Shown: positions 24,261 to 34,795 of the stretch, piece by piece
How the letters are laid out: the number at the start of each line of letters is the position of its first letter
Numbering within the stretch: the stretch's first letter is position 1
From: Pseudonocardia sp. ICBG1293
Lineage (GTDB): Bacteria > Actinomycetota > Actinomycetes > Mycobacteriales > Pseudonocardiaceae
Assembly (NCBI RefSeq): GCF_020131355.1
Contig: NZ_JAHLEL010000044.1
Span: forward strand, 434,001 to 498,000
Reading direction: 5' to 3'
Length of the DNA stretch: 64,000 nucleotides
Program-made: the position numbers and the translations under genes
Notes under the pieces: model-generated
Told to the model about the DNA's origin: nothing
What the model saw: the letters and a program-made list of their open reading frames with translations, nothing else
Databases searched by the model: none

Positions 24261-24713
24261 CTACTCCCCCGCCCCCGCGTGCGCCGCGTGCCGGGCGGGA
24301 GCGCGGCGGGCGGCGAGCAGTGCGTCGACCGACCAGCGGCCCGGACCGGCGGCGGCGAGGGCGAGCGCGACGGCGGCGATCACGCCGACGAGCTCCCAGC
24401 CGCCCGAGGAGACGAACGGGTTCACGCCGAGGTGGGCGAACAGGTAGGCCCCGGCCATCGCGACCACGACGGCCAGGCCCGCGACGGTCGTCGCGGCACC
24501 GGCGAGGAGCAGCACACCGCCTCCGAGCTCGACGGCGATCACGAACAGCGCGGACACCGTCGGCAGCGGGATGCCCATGCCGGCGAAGCCGTCGGCGACG
24601 CCGCCGACCCCACCGCCGAGCTTCTGCAGGCCGTGGGCGACGAGCACGGTACCGACGAGCAGCCGGACGAGCAGCAGGGCGGTGTCGGAGAGCGGCGCGG
24701 GGAGCGGTCGCAT
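24261..24713 (-). CDS. DoxX-family membrane protein
   Basis: 150 residues, four membrane helices, DoxX signature ALLLVRLLVGTVLVAHGLQK near the N-terminus and ELGGGVLLLAGAATTVAGLA in the middle. DoxX proteins are linked to thiol or oxidative stress and to quinone redox chemistry, but the exact role is unsettled. ATG 24713 has GAGAGGAA upstream. A TGAACGTTCA palindrome lies 18 bases upstream. It is 28 bases from the Nei gene on the same strand, so the two may form one unit. Confidence 0.88.
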   Translation of the reverse strand: MRPLPAPLSDTALLLVRLLVGTVLVAHGLQKLGGGVGGVADGFAGMGIPLPTVSALFVIAVELGGGVLLLAGAATTVAGLAVVVAMAGAYLFAHLGVNPFVSSGGWELVGVIAAVALALAAAGPGRWSVDALLAARRAPARHAAHAGAGE

Positions 24714-24730
24714 GCGTTCCTCTCGATTGT

Positions 24731-24740
24731 TGAACGTTCA
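24731..24740. promoter_or_regulatory. Palindrome TGAACGTTCA upstream of doxX
   Basis: A ten-base perfect palindrome immediately upstream of the DoxX ribosome site. A plausible operator for a MarR/TetR-type regulator. Confidence 0.35.
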
Positions 24741-24963
24741 CGCTTGCGTCCGCGAGACTAGCAGGATGCCCGGAACGGCGTAGTCGTGTCCGCGGTCACC
24801 TCCCGTGGACCATCGCGGTCCGCTCGGGGAGGGGCTCGCGGCGGCGGCGGTCGGCCGTCGTGTCCTCCCGGTCCGGCGGCCCCCGGTCCGTGGTGCTCAC
24901 CGCCGTACGCGCCGTCGTCGCCCCCGGGTTGCGCCGCGCCACGGCTCGGGATCGGGTGGGCGG

Positions 24964-26186
<1,223 letters not shown>

Positions 26187-26190
<4 letters not shown>

Positions 26191-27752
26191 CGACGGCCGG
26201 GTACCGGCCCGGACGGGTCGTCCGCGGGATCGAGCGGGTCGGCAACGCGGTCCCGCACCCGTTCTTCCTGTTCTGGATCCTGCTGCTCGGACTCGGTATC
26301 GGGTCGTCGGTGCTCGCCGCGAACGGGGCCACCGCCCAGCTGCCCGGGGCAGCCGAGGCGCAGCCGGTGCGCGACATCCTGTCGGTCGCGGGCCTGCAGG
26401 AGCTGCTCACCACGATGGTCGACAACTTCATCGGGTTCCCGCCGCTCGGCGTGGTGCTGACGATGCTGCTCGGCGTCGGGATCTGCGAGCGCACCGGGCT
26501 GCTGCGGACGCTGGTGAACGTCTCGCTGTCGCGTGTGTCGCGCCGGTTCATGCCCTACGCGGTGGTCTACCTGTGCGTGCAGGGCCACTTCATGGGCGAC
26601 GCCGCCATGGTGATCCTCCCGCCGCTGGCCGCGCTGGCGTTCGCCTCGGTGGGGCGCCACCCGGTCGCCGGCGCGCTGGGCGCGTTCGCGGCGACGGCGG
26701 TCGGCTACGGCTCCGGGGTGATCGTCGGCGCGCTCGACGCCAACCTGTCGGCACTCACCGAGTCCGTGCTGCCGCCGGGGACTCCACCCGACATCGGCGT
26801 CAGCGTGCTGATGAACTACTGGATCCAGCTGGTGTCCTCGCTGGTGCTGCCCGCGGTGCTGGGCTGGATCCTGGTGCACCGCGTCGAGCCGGGGCTGCCG
26901 CCGGTGGACCCGCCGCCGCCCGGCACCGACGACGGGCCGGACCCCGCTGCCGGCGGGCCCCCGGCCGTCGAGACCCCCGACACGCGCGTCACGCCGCGCC
27001 AGCGACGCGCACTCCGTGTCAGCGGCGGCGCGCTCGCGGTCTGGCTGGCCTGCGCGCTCGCCGCCTGGCTGGTGCCCGGCGGGCCGCTGCGCGGGGAGGG
27101 CGGCGGGCTGATCGACTCGCCGTTCTTCGACGGCATCGTGCCGCTGCTGTTCGTGAGCTTCCTGGTCGCCGGGGTCGCCTACGGCGTCGCCTCGGGCGCG
27201 ATCACCACCGCGTCCGACGTGCCGGAGATGATGGCCGAGTCGCTCCGGGGGATGCTCGGGTTCGTCGTCATCGCGTTCTCCGCGGGCCAGTTCATCGCGA
27301 TGTTCACCTGGAGCCGGGTCGGGACCTGGCTCGCCGTCGAGGGCTCCGCCGGGCTGCGCGCGATCGGGCTGACCGGGCTCGGGGCGCTGCTGCTGGCGCT
27401 CGTGCTGTGCTCGGTGCTCGCGATGGTGATCTTCTCCGGGGCGTCGCTGTGGACGGTGCTGGCGCCGGTCCTGGTGCCGGTGTTCGTCGGCCTCGGGCTG
27501 CACCCCGCCGTCATCCAGGCCACCTACCGGATCGGCGACGCGATCACGAACCCGATCTCGCCGCTCAACCCGTACCTGTACGTGCTGCAGCTGACCTGCC
27601 GCCGCTACGACCGGAACTTCTCGCTCGGCATGGTGTTCTCCCGGATGGCGCAGTTCGTGCTGCCGGTGTTCGCGGTGTGGGTGCTCATCCTCTGCGCGTT
27701 CTACCTGCTCGGCGCGCCACTCGGACCGGGGACGACGATCCGCCTCGACTGA
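26187..27752 (+). CDS. AbgT-family transporter (p-aminobenzoyl-glutamate type)
   Basis: 521 residues with 11-13 hydrophobic segments. N-terminal GRVVRGIERVGNAVPHPFFL and the AbgT blocks DNFIGFPPLGVVLTMLLGVG, GDAAMVILPPLAALAF and RIGDAITNPISPLNPYLYV. Family members import p-aminobenzoyl-glutamate or export sulfonamides. A proline-rich acidic loop interrupts the middle. It is coupled by a 4-base overlap to the upstream PLP enzyme, whose substrate it may carry. Confidence 0.9.
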
Positions 27753-27770
27753 GTCGTTAGCCTCGTCGGC

Positions 27771-28253
27771 GTGCCCCGCCTGCGACCGTCGTCCGAGCCA
27801 CCGCCCGCGCCGCTGTCCCGGTACTGGCGTGCCTACGTCGCCGAGTGCACCGACCAGGTGGAGCGTTTCCACCGGATCACCTCGGTCATCTCCGCGATGC
27901 AGGTGCGCACCTGGCTGACCGAGATCGGCAAGCGGCTGGACTCCGAGCTGGAGGCGGTCCAGCGGCTGGCCGCGGTCGGCGACTCGATCGAGCCGGCGCG
28001 GTTCCGGCTCACCGAGCCCCCGGCGAAGCGGATCGCCGCCCGGCTGAGCAAGGCGAAGGCGTCGCTGAAGCAGTCGGTCGACCAGGCCGCCGAGATCGCC
28101 GAGCAGGCGGTGCTGGACCCGACCCACGACGACGTCCGGGTGCACCTCAAGGTCCTCAACGAGCAGGTCGGACGGCTGGCGATCGCGGCCCCGATGGAGG
28201 ACGAGCCCGCCGACCGGCCGCGCCGCCGCCGGTGGGGCCGCGCCGCGTCCTGA
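27771..28253 (+). CDS. Hypothetical helical protein, 160 residues
   Basis: A charged, mostly helical protein: SRYWRAYVAECTDQVERFHR and AKRIAARLSKAKASLKQSVD, with a basic C-terminal tail RPRRRRWGRAAS. No signal peptide. Eighteen bases after the AbgT gene on the same strand, so possibly in the same transcript. Not recognised. Confidence 0.65.
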   Translation: MPRLRPSSEPPPAPLSRYWRAYVAECTDQVERFHRITSVISAMQVRTWLTEIGKRLDSELEAVQRLAAVGDSIEPARFRLTEPPAKRIAARLSKAKASLKQSVDQAAEIAEQAVLDPTHDDVRVHLKVLNEQVGRLAIAAPMEDEPADRPRRRRWGRAAS

Positions 28254-28328
28254 TTCCGGGGCCGCCCACGACGTCGCGGTCTCCGCGCCCGGCGCGCGGG
28301 TGTCCGCCGGCGCCCGCACACTCGGGTG

Positions 28329-29115
28329 ATGGACATCGAGGCCCTGCACCCGGTCGGTGCCCGCGTCACCGGGACGTCGCTGCCCGACCTCGCATTGGAC
28401 GCGCTGGGGGCGCTGCTGGCCGAGCACGGCGTCGTCGTCCTGCCCGGTCAGGACGATGCCGACGACGAGGACTTCCTCGCCTTCCTGCGCGCGCTCGGCC
28501 CGCTCGCCTTCACCACCGGTGAGACACCGCTGGAGTCCCACCCGGACCTGAACGTGATCTCCAACGTCGGCCGCGACACCCCGCCGCGCAGCTCGTTCCA
28601 CGTCGACACCAGCTACGTCGCGGCCCCGCCCGCCTACACCGCGCTGCGGGCGGTGACGGTGCCCGCACGGGGCGGGGCGACCCAGTTCTCCAACCAGTAC
28701 CGCGCCTACGAGACGCTCCCGGAGGCGCTGCGGACCCGGCTGGCCGGGCGCAGCATCCGGCACGTGGTCACCGGGCTGTCCCCCGACGACGCGGGCACCG
28801 AGACCGAGGCCTGGCACCCGGTCTTCCGGCCGCACCCGCGCACCGGCCGGACCGCGCTCTACCTGTCGACCGCGGCCCGCTGCGCCGAGGTCAGCGGGAT
28901 GGACGCCGAGGAGTCCGCGGCGACCGTGCGGGAGCTGATCGGGCACTCGACGCGACCGGACAACGTGCTCGACCACCGGTGGTCCCCGGGCGACGTGGTG
29001 GTCTGGGACAACGCCTGCGTGCTGCACCGGGCCGACCACTCCGGCGTCGTCGGGGGACCGGGTCATGCACCGCGGCATGGTGCGCGAGCACGTCGGGCCC
29101 CGCGCCGCCCGCTGA
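28329..29115 (+). CDS. TauD/TfdA-like Fe(II)/2-oxoglutarate dioxygenase (apparent frameshift near 3' end)
   Basis: 261 residues after correcting one base. Iron ligands H91 and D93 in SSFHVDTSY and H233 in NACVLHRADH, with 2-oxoglutarate-binding R248 in DRVMHRGMVREH. As given, five G at 29052-29056 shift the frame just after ADHSGVVG, and the open frame runs on to 29267 without the distal Arg. Removing one G gives the family ending and a TGA at 29113-29115. The next gene is mysD, convergent, about 100 bases away. The substrate is unknown. A role in MAA tailoring is possible but unproven. Confidence 0.8.
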
Positions 29116-29217
29116 GTTCCCGTCGCACCCCGGACGCGGTCGCCGCACCCGCCGCGGAGGGTGCGCGGACCACCTCCGGGGTGCGACGGCGCGACCCACC
29201 GGCGGCGGGGAGCCGGA

Positions 29218-30258
29218 TCAGCGGTCGGAGCCGGGTCCGGCGGTGGTGCGGGCGGCGGCGCGTGTGACGGCGTCGGCGAACAGGTCGGCGACACCGATCC
29301 CCGCGGCCTCGGCCATCGTCACGACCACCGAGGAGCGCGCGAACGAGCAGTACAGACCGGCCTCCAGGAACCAGGGGCGTCCGTCCGGGTCGATGCGGAA
29401 GTCGAACAGGCCGTAGTCCCGGCAGCCCAGTGCGCGGAACGCCGCGCGGGCGGCGTCCTGCACGGGGCCGGTGACCGGGTCGGCCGGATCCACGACCCAC
29501 GACCGGGCGTCCTTGGCGACCAGCCGCAGGTCACCGGCGCCGGTCCGGGCGAGCTTGTCGTCGGCGAGCCGGACGGGCTTGTCGACCGCGTCCATCCGGT
29601 ACTCCTCCAGCGGCAGACCGACCAGCTCGCCGCCGCGCTCGACCACGGCACACCGCACCTCGCGCCCGAGCGGCACGAACTCCTCGACCAGGGCGCGGTC
29701 GCCGTGGGCCAGCGCGTCCTTCAGTGCCACCTCGAACCCGTCCGGGTCGTGGACCAGGGTGACGCCGACGGAGTTGTCGGTGTCCACCGGCTTCACGACC
29801 GCGGGCGGGTGCACCGTCGGCACCTGCCCGGCGCGCACCGTCTCCCCCGCCGGGACGGCGACCCCGCCCTCGGCGACGACCGCGCGGGCCAGGGCCTTGT
29901 CCGCGCCCAGCGCCATCACCTCCGGGGTGTTGCCGACGTAGCCGATCCCGAGCAGCTCGAACAGCGCCCGGTGGTGGGTCATCCCGGGCCGGCAGAACAT
30001 CTGCGGCACCATCACGTCCACCTCCGCCCGGGCGATCTCGGCGACCGCCTCGGGGAGGGTCCGCAGCGGCGCGGCGGCGATCTGCTCCGGGTCGAGCCCG
30101 GCCGGGAACCGCCAGCCGTCGGGCGTCACGTACGCGACGACGAACTCGTAGCGCGCCGGGTCGGCGGTCGCGGCGAGGCAGTCCGCGGCGTAGAGCCGGG
30201 ACAGGTCGCAGAAGAACGCGTCGACACCGGAGCCGACGAGGTGCAGGACACGGAGCAC
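29218..30258 (-). CDS. mysD: MAA biosynthesis D-Ala-D-Ala ligase-like enzyme (MysD)
   Basis: 346 residues with the D-Ala-D-Ala ligase ATP-grasp pattern: LGADKALARAVVAEGGVAVP (grip), HPPAVVKPVDTDNSVGVTLV (ATP lysine), RALVEEFVPLGREVRCAVVE and DYGLFDFRIDPDGRPWFLEA (metal ligands). Such ligases in MAA clusters attach a second amino acid to mycosporine-glycine to give imino-MAAs such as shinorine. The assignment rests on the fold plus its place three bases after mysC as the last gene of the operon. It starts GTG 30258. The acceptor amino acid cannot be told. Confidence 0.88.
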   Translation of the reverse strand: MLRVLHLVGSGVDAFFCDLSRLYAADCLAATADPARYEFVVAYVTPDGWRFPAGLDPEQIAAAPLRTLPEAVAEIARAEVDVMVPQMFCRPGMTHHRALFELLGIGYVGNTPEVMALGADKALARAVVAEGGVAVPAGETVRAGQVPTVHPPAVVKPVDTDNSVGVTLVHDPDGFEVALKDALAHGDRALVEEFVPLGREVRCAVVERGGELVGLPLEEYRMDAVDKPVRLADDKLARTGAGDLRLVAKDARSWVVDPADPVTGPVQDAARAAFRALGCRDYGLFDFRIDPDGRPWFLEAGLYCSFARSSVVVTMAEAAGIGVADLFADAVTRAAARTTAGPGSDR

Positions 30259-30261
30259 GCC

Positions 30262-31749
30262 TCAGTCCCCCGCCGGTTCGACGAGCTTGCCGATGTTCAC
30301 GTCGATCGTCACCCACGGCCGTCCGCGCAGCAGGTTGTCGAGCAGCAGGGAGGCGATCTGCAGGTGCGGGACCAGCAGGAACGGCAGCGGGTCGTGCACG
30401 TCGAGCAGCGCCTCCCGGCCCCGGACCACGATCCGCAGCCGCTCCCGCCACGATCCGGGGTCGCCGAGGAGCCTGCCCAGCTCGTGGTGCAGCCAGTAGG
30501 TCGGCCGCGTCCCCGGCGCCGGCAGCAGCGTGCGGTCGCCGGCGTCCAGGTAGGCCTCGGCGACGCCCGGCCGGTCGTGGAACAGGGTGATCGCCGAGTG
30601 GGTGCGCGGGTTGCACTCGATGGCCAGTACCCGGCCGTCGGGCGCCTCGATGAAGTCGAACGACAGCTGTCCGGTCACCCCCAGCTCACCGCAGAACTGC
30701 CGCACCCAGTCCTCGATCGCGGGGTGGTCGACGTGGTCGTAGTTGAGCAGGAAGCCCGACGACGGACAGCAGCAGTACAGGCGGACCTCGCCGTCTCGGA
30801 CGGTGGCGTGGGTGCAGTACTCGGTGCCCTCGACGAACTCCTGCAGGATCCACGGGTTGTCCGGCGAGATCGGCAGCGTCGCGACGAACGCCGCGGTCTC
30901 GGCGCGGGTCGGGCGCGGGAGCCGGGTCAGGTCGCGGCGGCGCACCGGGTCGTAGCGCAGCGACTTGAGGATCCAGGTACTCCCCGGGGTGGCGGCGAAG
31001 TCGTGGACGACGACCTGCGCCGGGTCGGTGATGCGCCGCGCCGCGGGCACCGGCAGGCCGAACCCGGCGGCGGTCGCGGTGAAGCGGTGCTTGTCGTCGA
31101 GCATGGCGACCACGTCCGCGTCGGGGTGCAGGACCGCGCAGAACGGTTCGAGCAGCCGCTTGGCGTCGGCGTCGTACCAGCTCGCGACGGGGCTGCACAC
31201 CGGCACGTACACGTCGGCGCCCTCGCGGCGGGCGATCTCGGCGAGTGCCAGGGCGTAGCCGGGTGCGTCCGGCGCCGGCACGACGTGGAACGCGTCGACC
31301 GCCCGGGAGAACCGGTGCCCGGTGAACCGGTACCGGGCCTGTTCGACGAGCACGACCCGGTGCCCGGCCCGGTGGAAGGCCCGGGCCAGCTCCAGGGCCT
31401 TGGTCATCTTCCCGCCGCTGAGCAGGACGGTCAGCGCACGGTCCGGACGCGCACGATCCGGACGCGCCCGCTCCCGGCGGCGGAACAGCCCGGCCAGCGC
31501 GGCGACGCCGATGACCGCGAGGTCGGCGGGTAGCGCTGCGGTGAGCAGGGCCAGGGTGCCCGCGGTGCGGGCCCGGGTGGCGACGGTGCCCGCGCGCGGG
31601 GTCCCGTCGCGGCCGGTGCCCAGGGCACGCCCGGCCAGCCCGGCGGCGGTGAGGGCGACGAGACCGGACACGAGCCGGGCCGGGGCCGGGCCCGACGAAC
31701 GGGCCCGGCCCCGGCCGTGCTGACGCCGCGGCGCGGTGGTGCGGCTCAT
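30262..31749 (-). CDS. mysC: ATP-grasp mycosporine-glycine synthetase (MysC)
   Basis: 495 residues. The N-terminal 100 residues are Arg-rich with two hydrophobic segments (LVSGLVALTAAGLAGRAL and LALLTAALPADLAVIGVAAL), suggesting membrane attachment. The ATP-grasp part starts LTVLLSGGKMTKALELARAF and includes STWILKSLRYDPVRR, WILQEFVEGTEYCTHATV and RVLAIECNPRTHSAITLF (metal-binding E...N). It activates glycine for attachment to 4-deoxygadusol, giving mycosporine-glycine. The ATG at 31749 overlaps the mysB stop (ATGA). An in-frame start at 31782 inside mysB is less likely. Confidence 0.9.
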   Translation of the reverse strand: MSRTTAPRRQHGRGRARSSGPAPARLVSGLVALTAAGLAGRALGTGRDGTPRAGTVATRARTAGTLALLTAALPADLAVIGVAALAGLFRRRERARPDRARPDRALTVLLSGGKMTKALELARAFHRAGHRVVLVEQARYRFTGHRFSRAVDAFHVVPAPDAPGYALALAEIARREGADVYVPVCSPVASWYDADAKRLLEPFCAVLHPDADVVAMLDDKHRFTATAAGFGLPVPAARRITDPAQVVVHDFAATPGSTWILKSLRYDPVRRRDLTRLPRPTRAETAAFVATLPISPDNPWILQEFVEGTEYCTHATVRDGEVRLYCCCPSSGFLLNYDHVDHPAIEDWVRQFCGELGVTGQLSFDFIEAPDGRVLAIECNPRTHSAITLFHDRPGVAEAYLDAGDRTLLPAPGTRPTYWLHHELGRLLGDPGSWRERLRIVVRGREALLDVHDPLPFLLVPHLQIASLLLDNLLRGRPWVTIDVNIGKLVEPAGD

Positions 31750-32522
31750 GCGGCGCGCCGGAGCAGGGTCAGCCCGTCGCACAGCGGCACCAGCACCTGC
31801 TCCAGCCGGGGGTCGTCGGTGACCCGGCGGTTGAACGCCGCGATCGCGTCACCGTTGGCCGTCCGCCCCCCGGTCCAGGGCAGGCCCTGCATCAGGGTGT
31901 TGTCCACGCAGACCACGCCATCCGGGGCGAGCAGGCCGCCGTCGAGGACGGCGTCGAGGTACCCGGCGTACCCGGCCTTGTCGGCGTCGACGAACACCAG
32001 GTCGAACGCGGTCCCCCGCAGCCGTTCCAGGGTGTCCGCGGCCGGGCCGACCTCGACCCGGATCCGGCGTCCCGCCGGGGACGCGGCGACGCAGTCCTGC
32101 GCGAACGCCGCCACGTCGGCGTCGAGCTCGCAGGCGACCAGCTCGCCGTCGTCGGGCAGGGCCTCGGCCATCGCGAGTGCCGAGTAACCCGTGAACATCC
32201 CGACCTCCAGCACCCGCCGGGCGCCGGTCATGCCGACGAGGAAGGCGAGGAACCGCCCCTCGACGTGCCCGGACAGCATCTCCTGCTCCAGCGACCCGGT
32301 CCACGCCGCGGACCGGGTGCGCCGCTCCAGCTCGACCAGTGCCGGCGAGGCCGGCGAGGTGTGCTCGTCGAGGTAGGGGTCCAGGCCCGCGGCCAGGTCC
32401 CGGGCCCGGACGAGGTCGGGGTCGGCGCCCGCCCCGGCCCGGGTCACGAGGTCGTCGAGCAGCCCGGCGAGGATCGTCGTCGGTGTGACGGGACGGGCGG
32501 GCCGGGTCGGTGCGCCGGTCAC
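31746..32522 (-). CDS. mysB: MAA O-methyltransferase (MysB)
   Basis: 258 residues, class I SAM methyltransferase of the catechol/caffeoyl-CoA O-methyltransferase group: GARRVLEVGMFTGYSALAMA (SAM motif I), DGELVACELDADVAAFAQD, FDLVFVDADKAGYAGYLDAV and GVVCVDNTLMQGLPW. It methylates desmethyl-4-deoxygadusol to 4-deoxygadusol. GTG 32522 is preferred because it overlaps the mysA stop as GTGA. The ATG at 32534 is the alternative. Confidence 0.9.
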   Translation of the reverse strand: MTGAPTRPARPVTPTTILAGLLDDLVTRAGAGADPDLVRARDLAAGLDPYLDEHTSPASPALVELERRTRSAAWTGSLEQEMLSGHVEGRFLAFLVGMTGARRVLEVGMFTGYSALAMAEALPDDGELVACELDADVAAFAQDCVAASPAGRRIRVEVGPAADTLERLRGTAFDLVFVDADKAGYAGYLDAVLDGGLLAPDGVVCVDNTLMQGLPWTGGRTANGDAIAAFNRRVTDDPRLEQVLVPLCDGLTLLRRAA

Positions 32523-33747
32523 TTCAGCGACCACATGTCCACCCCGCCCGCCGCCGTCGGCAGGTCGGCGACGACCTCCTTGTGCGCGGCCAGGGCCGCG
32601 GTCAGCTCCGCGGGGGTGGCGTCGTTGACGAAGTGGCAGGTGCCGATCGGCTTCGGCACCGCCGCGCGCAGCAGCCCGGCGCGGGTCTGGGTGATCGACT
32701 CGGTGGCCTCGGCGAGCAGCTCCGGGGTGAGGTACGGGCTGTCGACGGTGAGCCCGAGCCCGCTGAACAGCCGGTGGACGCGGTCCCGCTCGCCGGTGGA
32801 GATGTAGCCGCGCCGCTCGGCGAGGGTCGCGGAGAACGCCATGTCGACGCTGATCGCGTGCCCGTGCAGCATCGGCGTCTCCGGCGCCAGCTCCAGGGTG
32901 GGGCTCCAGGTGTGGCCGAAGGCGATGACCCGGTCGAGGTCGAGCTCGTGCAGGTTGCGGTGCTCCAGCTCGAGCATGGTGCGGACGGCGTCGTAGGTGG
33001 CGCGGTGGGAGATCTCGCGCAGGTCCGGCGTGCCGTCCCGGTGCCCGAACCCGGTGGCCAGCAGGTCCTCGCCGTACTTCTCCAGCAGGTCGAACAGGTC
33101 GGCGTTCGCCACCGTCGCGATCTTGATCATCTCGGCGATGCCGTTGCGGACCTGGGCCGTGGGCAGCGTCGCCAGGAACGAGAAGTCCAGCAACACGTCG
33201 TGCGAGGCGTGGAAGGCACCGAGCCGGTTCTTGTGCTTCCCGTGGTTGACCGCGACCTTCATCGCGACGCTGGCGTCGATCAGCCCGATCAGCGTGGTGG
33301 GATGCGGATGTAGGGCGTGCCGCGCTTGTAGGACGCGCAGGCGAACCCGGCGACGTCGGTGGTCAGCCCGCCGCCGACGACGAGTGGCGGCTCGGTGCGG
33401 TTGAGCCCGAACTCGGCGAACGCGTCGACGATGCGCTCCAGGGTCCGCAGGCTCTTGGCGGTCTCGGCGATGGTCAGCGCGACGGTGGTCAGTGCGATGC
33501 CGTGGTGGTCGAAGTAGGCGCGGATGCGGTCGCCGTAGAGCTCGTGCACCGCCTCGTCGACGACCATGAGGCAGCGGCCGCGCTCCCGGTAGAGGTCCGC
33601 GACGTGCGGGTTCTCCGGGGCGAAGGCTCCGTCGACATAGGAGAGGGTGAACTCGATCCGCTCCCAGCTCTCGACCCGGAACGCGGTGTCGGTGGTGGTC
33701 AGCGTCGGGCTCGGCGGCACGGTCTGCACTGCCGGGGAACTGCTCAT
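32519..33747 (-). CDS. mysA: Desmethyl-4-deoxygadusol synthase (MysA, sugar phosphate cyclase), apparent frameshift
   Basis: 409 residues if one base is restored. A DHQ-synthase-fold cyclase: LVVGGGLTTDVAGFACASYK (NAD), KVAVNHGKHKNRLGAFHA, QVRNGIAEMIKIATVANADL (zinc Glu), VIAFGHTWSPTLEL and MLHGHAISVDMAFSA (zinc His residues). It would turn sedoheptulose 7-phosphate into the MAA cyclohexenone core. As given, three G at 33299-33301 (plus strand) cause a stop after TPYIRIPPR. One more base gives TPYIRIPTTLIGLIDASVAM and joins both parts. First gene of the operon, starting ATG 33747. Confidence 0.85.
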
Positions 33748-33810
33748 GTCCTCTGGTCTCCGATCAGGTCGATCCGGGGCGGGGCATGGGACTCGTGGGC
33801 ACGCCCGGGC

Positions 33811-33835
33811 CGGGCCCGGTCGGTGACCGGGCCCG
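33811..33835. terminator. Hairpin between the HAD gene and mysA
   Basis: CGGGCCCGGTC pairs perfectly with GACCGGGCCCG around GGT. It lies in the 158-base gap after the HAD stop, so mysA probably starts its own transcript. The same gap has short GTGCGGATGGG-like repeats at 33842-33900. Confidence 0.55.
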
Positions 33836-33905
33836 TCGGGGCCGTGCGGATGGGGTGCGCGGATGGGGTGCGCGGGAGGAGTGCGCGGGTGCGGTGCGCC
33901 GGGGG

Positions 33906-34577
33906 TCAGCGGGTGACGTCGGCGAGCAGCGCGCCGTCGTCGAGCGAGTCGACGCGCTCGGTCGCCTGCGAGAAGTCGTGACCCGCGGTGTTCGCGTTGG
34001 GGAAGGCGACGACGCGCACGCCGGCGCCGGTGGCCGAGGCGACGCCGCCGACGTTGTCCTCGATCGCGACGACGCTGTCGGCGCTCTCGCCCAGCGCGGC
34101 GATCGCGTGCGTGTACGCGGCCGGGTCGGGCTTGGGTGCGGACACGACCGCGCGGTCGACGAGCAGCGCGAAGTCCGTCCGCGTGACGTCCGGGCCGAGC
34201 GCGTCGAGGACGGCCTCGACGTTGTCGCGGGAGGTGGTCGTCACCAGGCCCACGGTGACGCCGCGGCCGTGCGCGGCCTTGATCGTCTCGCGGACGCCGG
34301 GGCGCGGGGTGGCGCCGGACTCGCGCAGCTTCTGCCGGAAGACCTCGGACTTCGTGGCGTGCACGGCGTCGGCGTCGGCGTCGACGGTCTCACCGGTGGC
34401 CGCGGCGTGCTCGGCGATGCGCTGCGCGCCGCCGTTGGACTCCAGCATCGCCAGGTAGTCCTCGCGGTCCCAGTGCCAGTCGAGGCCGTGCTGGGAGAAG
34501 GCCTCGTTGAACGCCTCGCGCTGGAGCTCGGAGGTGTCGACGAGGGTGCTGATGGAGCCGAACAGGATCGCGGGCAC
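33906..34577 (-). CDS. HAD-superfamily protein, beta-PGM/CbbY-like, catalytic Asp pair missing
   Basis: 223 residues. It aligns with beta-phosphoglucomutase/CbbY-type HAD proteins (LQREAFNEAFSQHGLDWHWD cap, VGLVTTTSRDNVEAVLDALG motif II, SAPKPDPAAYTHAI motif III Lys, VAIEDNVGGVASATGAGVR motif IV). But motif I, normally DxDGT, reads ILFGSISTLVDT: Gly7 and Ile9 replace the nucleophile and the acid/base Asp. Without them phosphoryl transfer is not expected, so it may be a binding or regulatory protein. The GTG at 34577 has AAGGAG upstream. Same strand as mysA but separated from it by a hairpin. Confidence 0.85.
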   Translation of the reverse strand: MPAILFGSISTLVDTSELQREAFNEAFSQHGLDWHWDREDYLAMLESNGGAQRIAEHAAATGETVDADADAVHATKSEVFRQKLRESGATPRPGVRETIKAAHGRGVTVGLVTTTSRDNVEAVLDALGPDVTRTDFALLVDRAVVSAPKPDPAAYTHAIAALGESADSVVAIEDNVGGVASATGAGVRVVAFPNANTAGHDFSQATERVDSLDDGALLADVTR

Positions 34578-34612
34578 GGGGTGCTCCTTCGCGGTCGGGG
34601 CATGCCGGCGCA

Positions 34613-34639
34613 CGCCCCGCCGCGGGTGGCGGCGGGGCG
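34613..34639. terminator. Hairpin between TauD-like and HAD genes
   Basis: CGCCCCGCCGC pairs perfectly with GCGGCGGGGCG around GGGTG, in the 218-base gap between the two minus-strand genes. The rest of the gap shows no gene. Confidence 0.45.
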
Positions 34640-34795
34640 GGAATGCGCGTGTGGACGCTCGTGGGAGGCGCCGATCCTGCCGCGTGTGGACACGCCGGAC
34701 CGACCGGTTCGCGGTGGCGGCCGCTCTCTCGACCGCCGCTCTCCCAGTATCGAGGGGCCCCCGTGTTCGGCAACTCGAACTCGGGCGGCCGGCCC

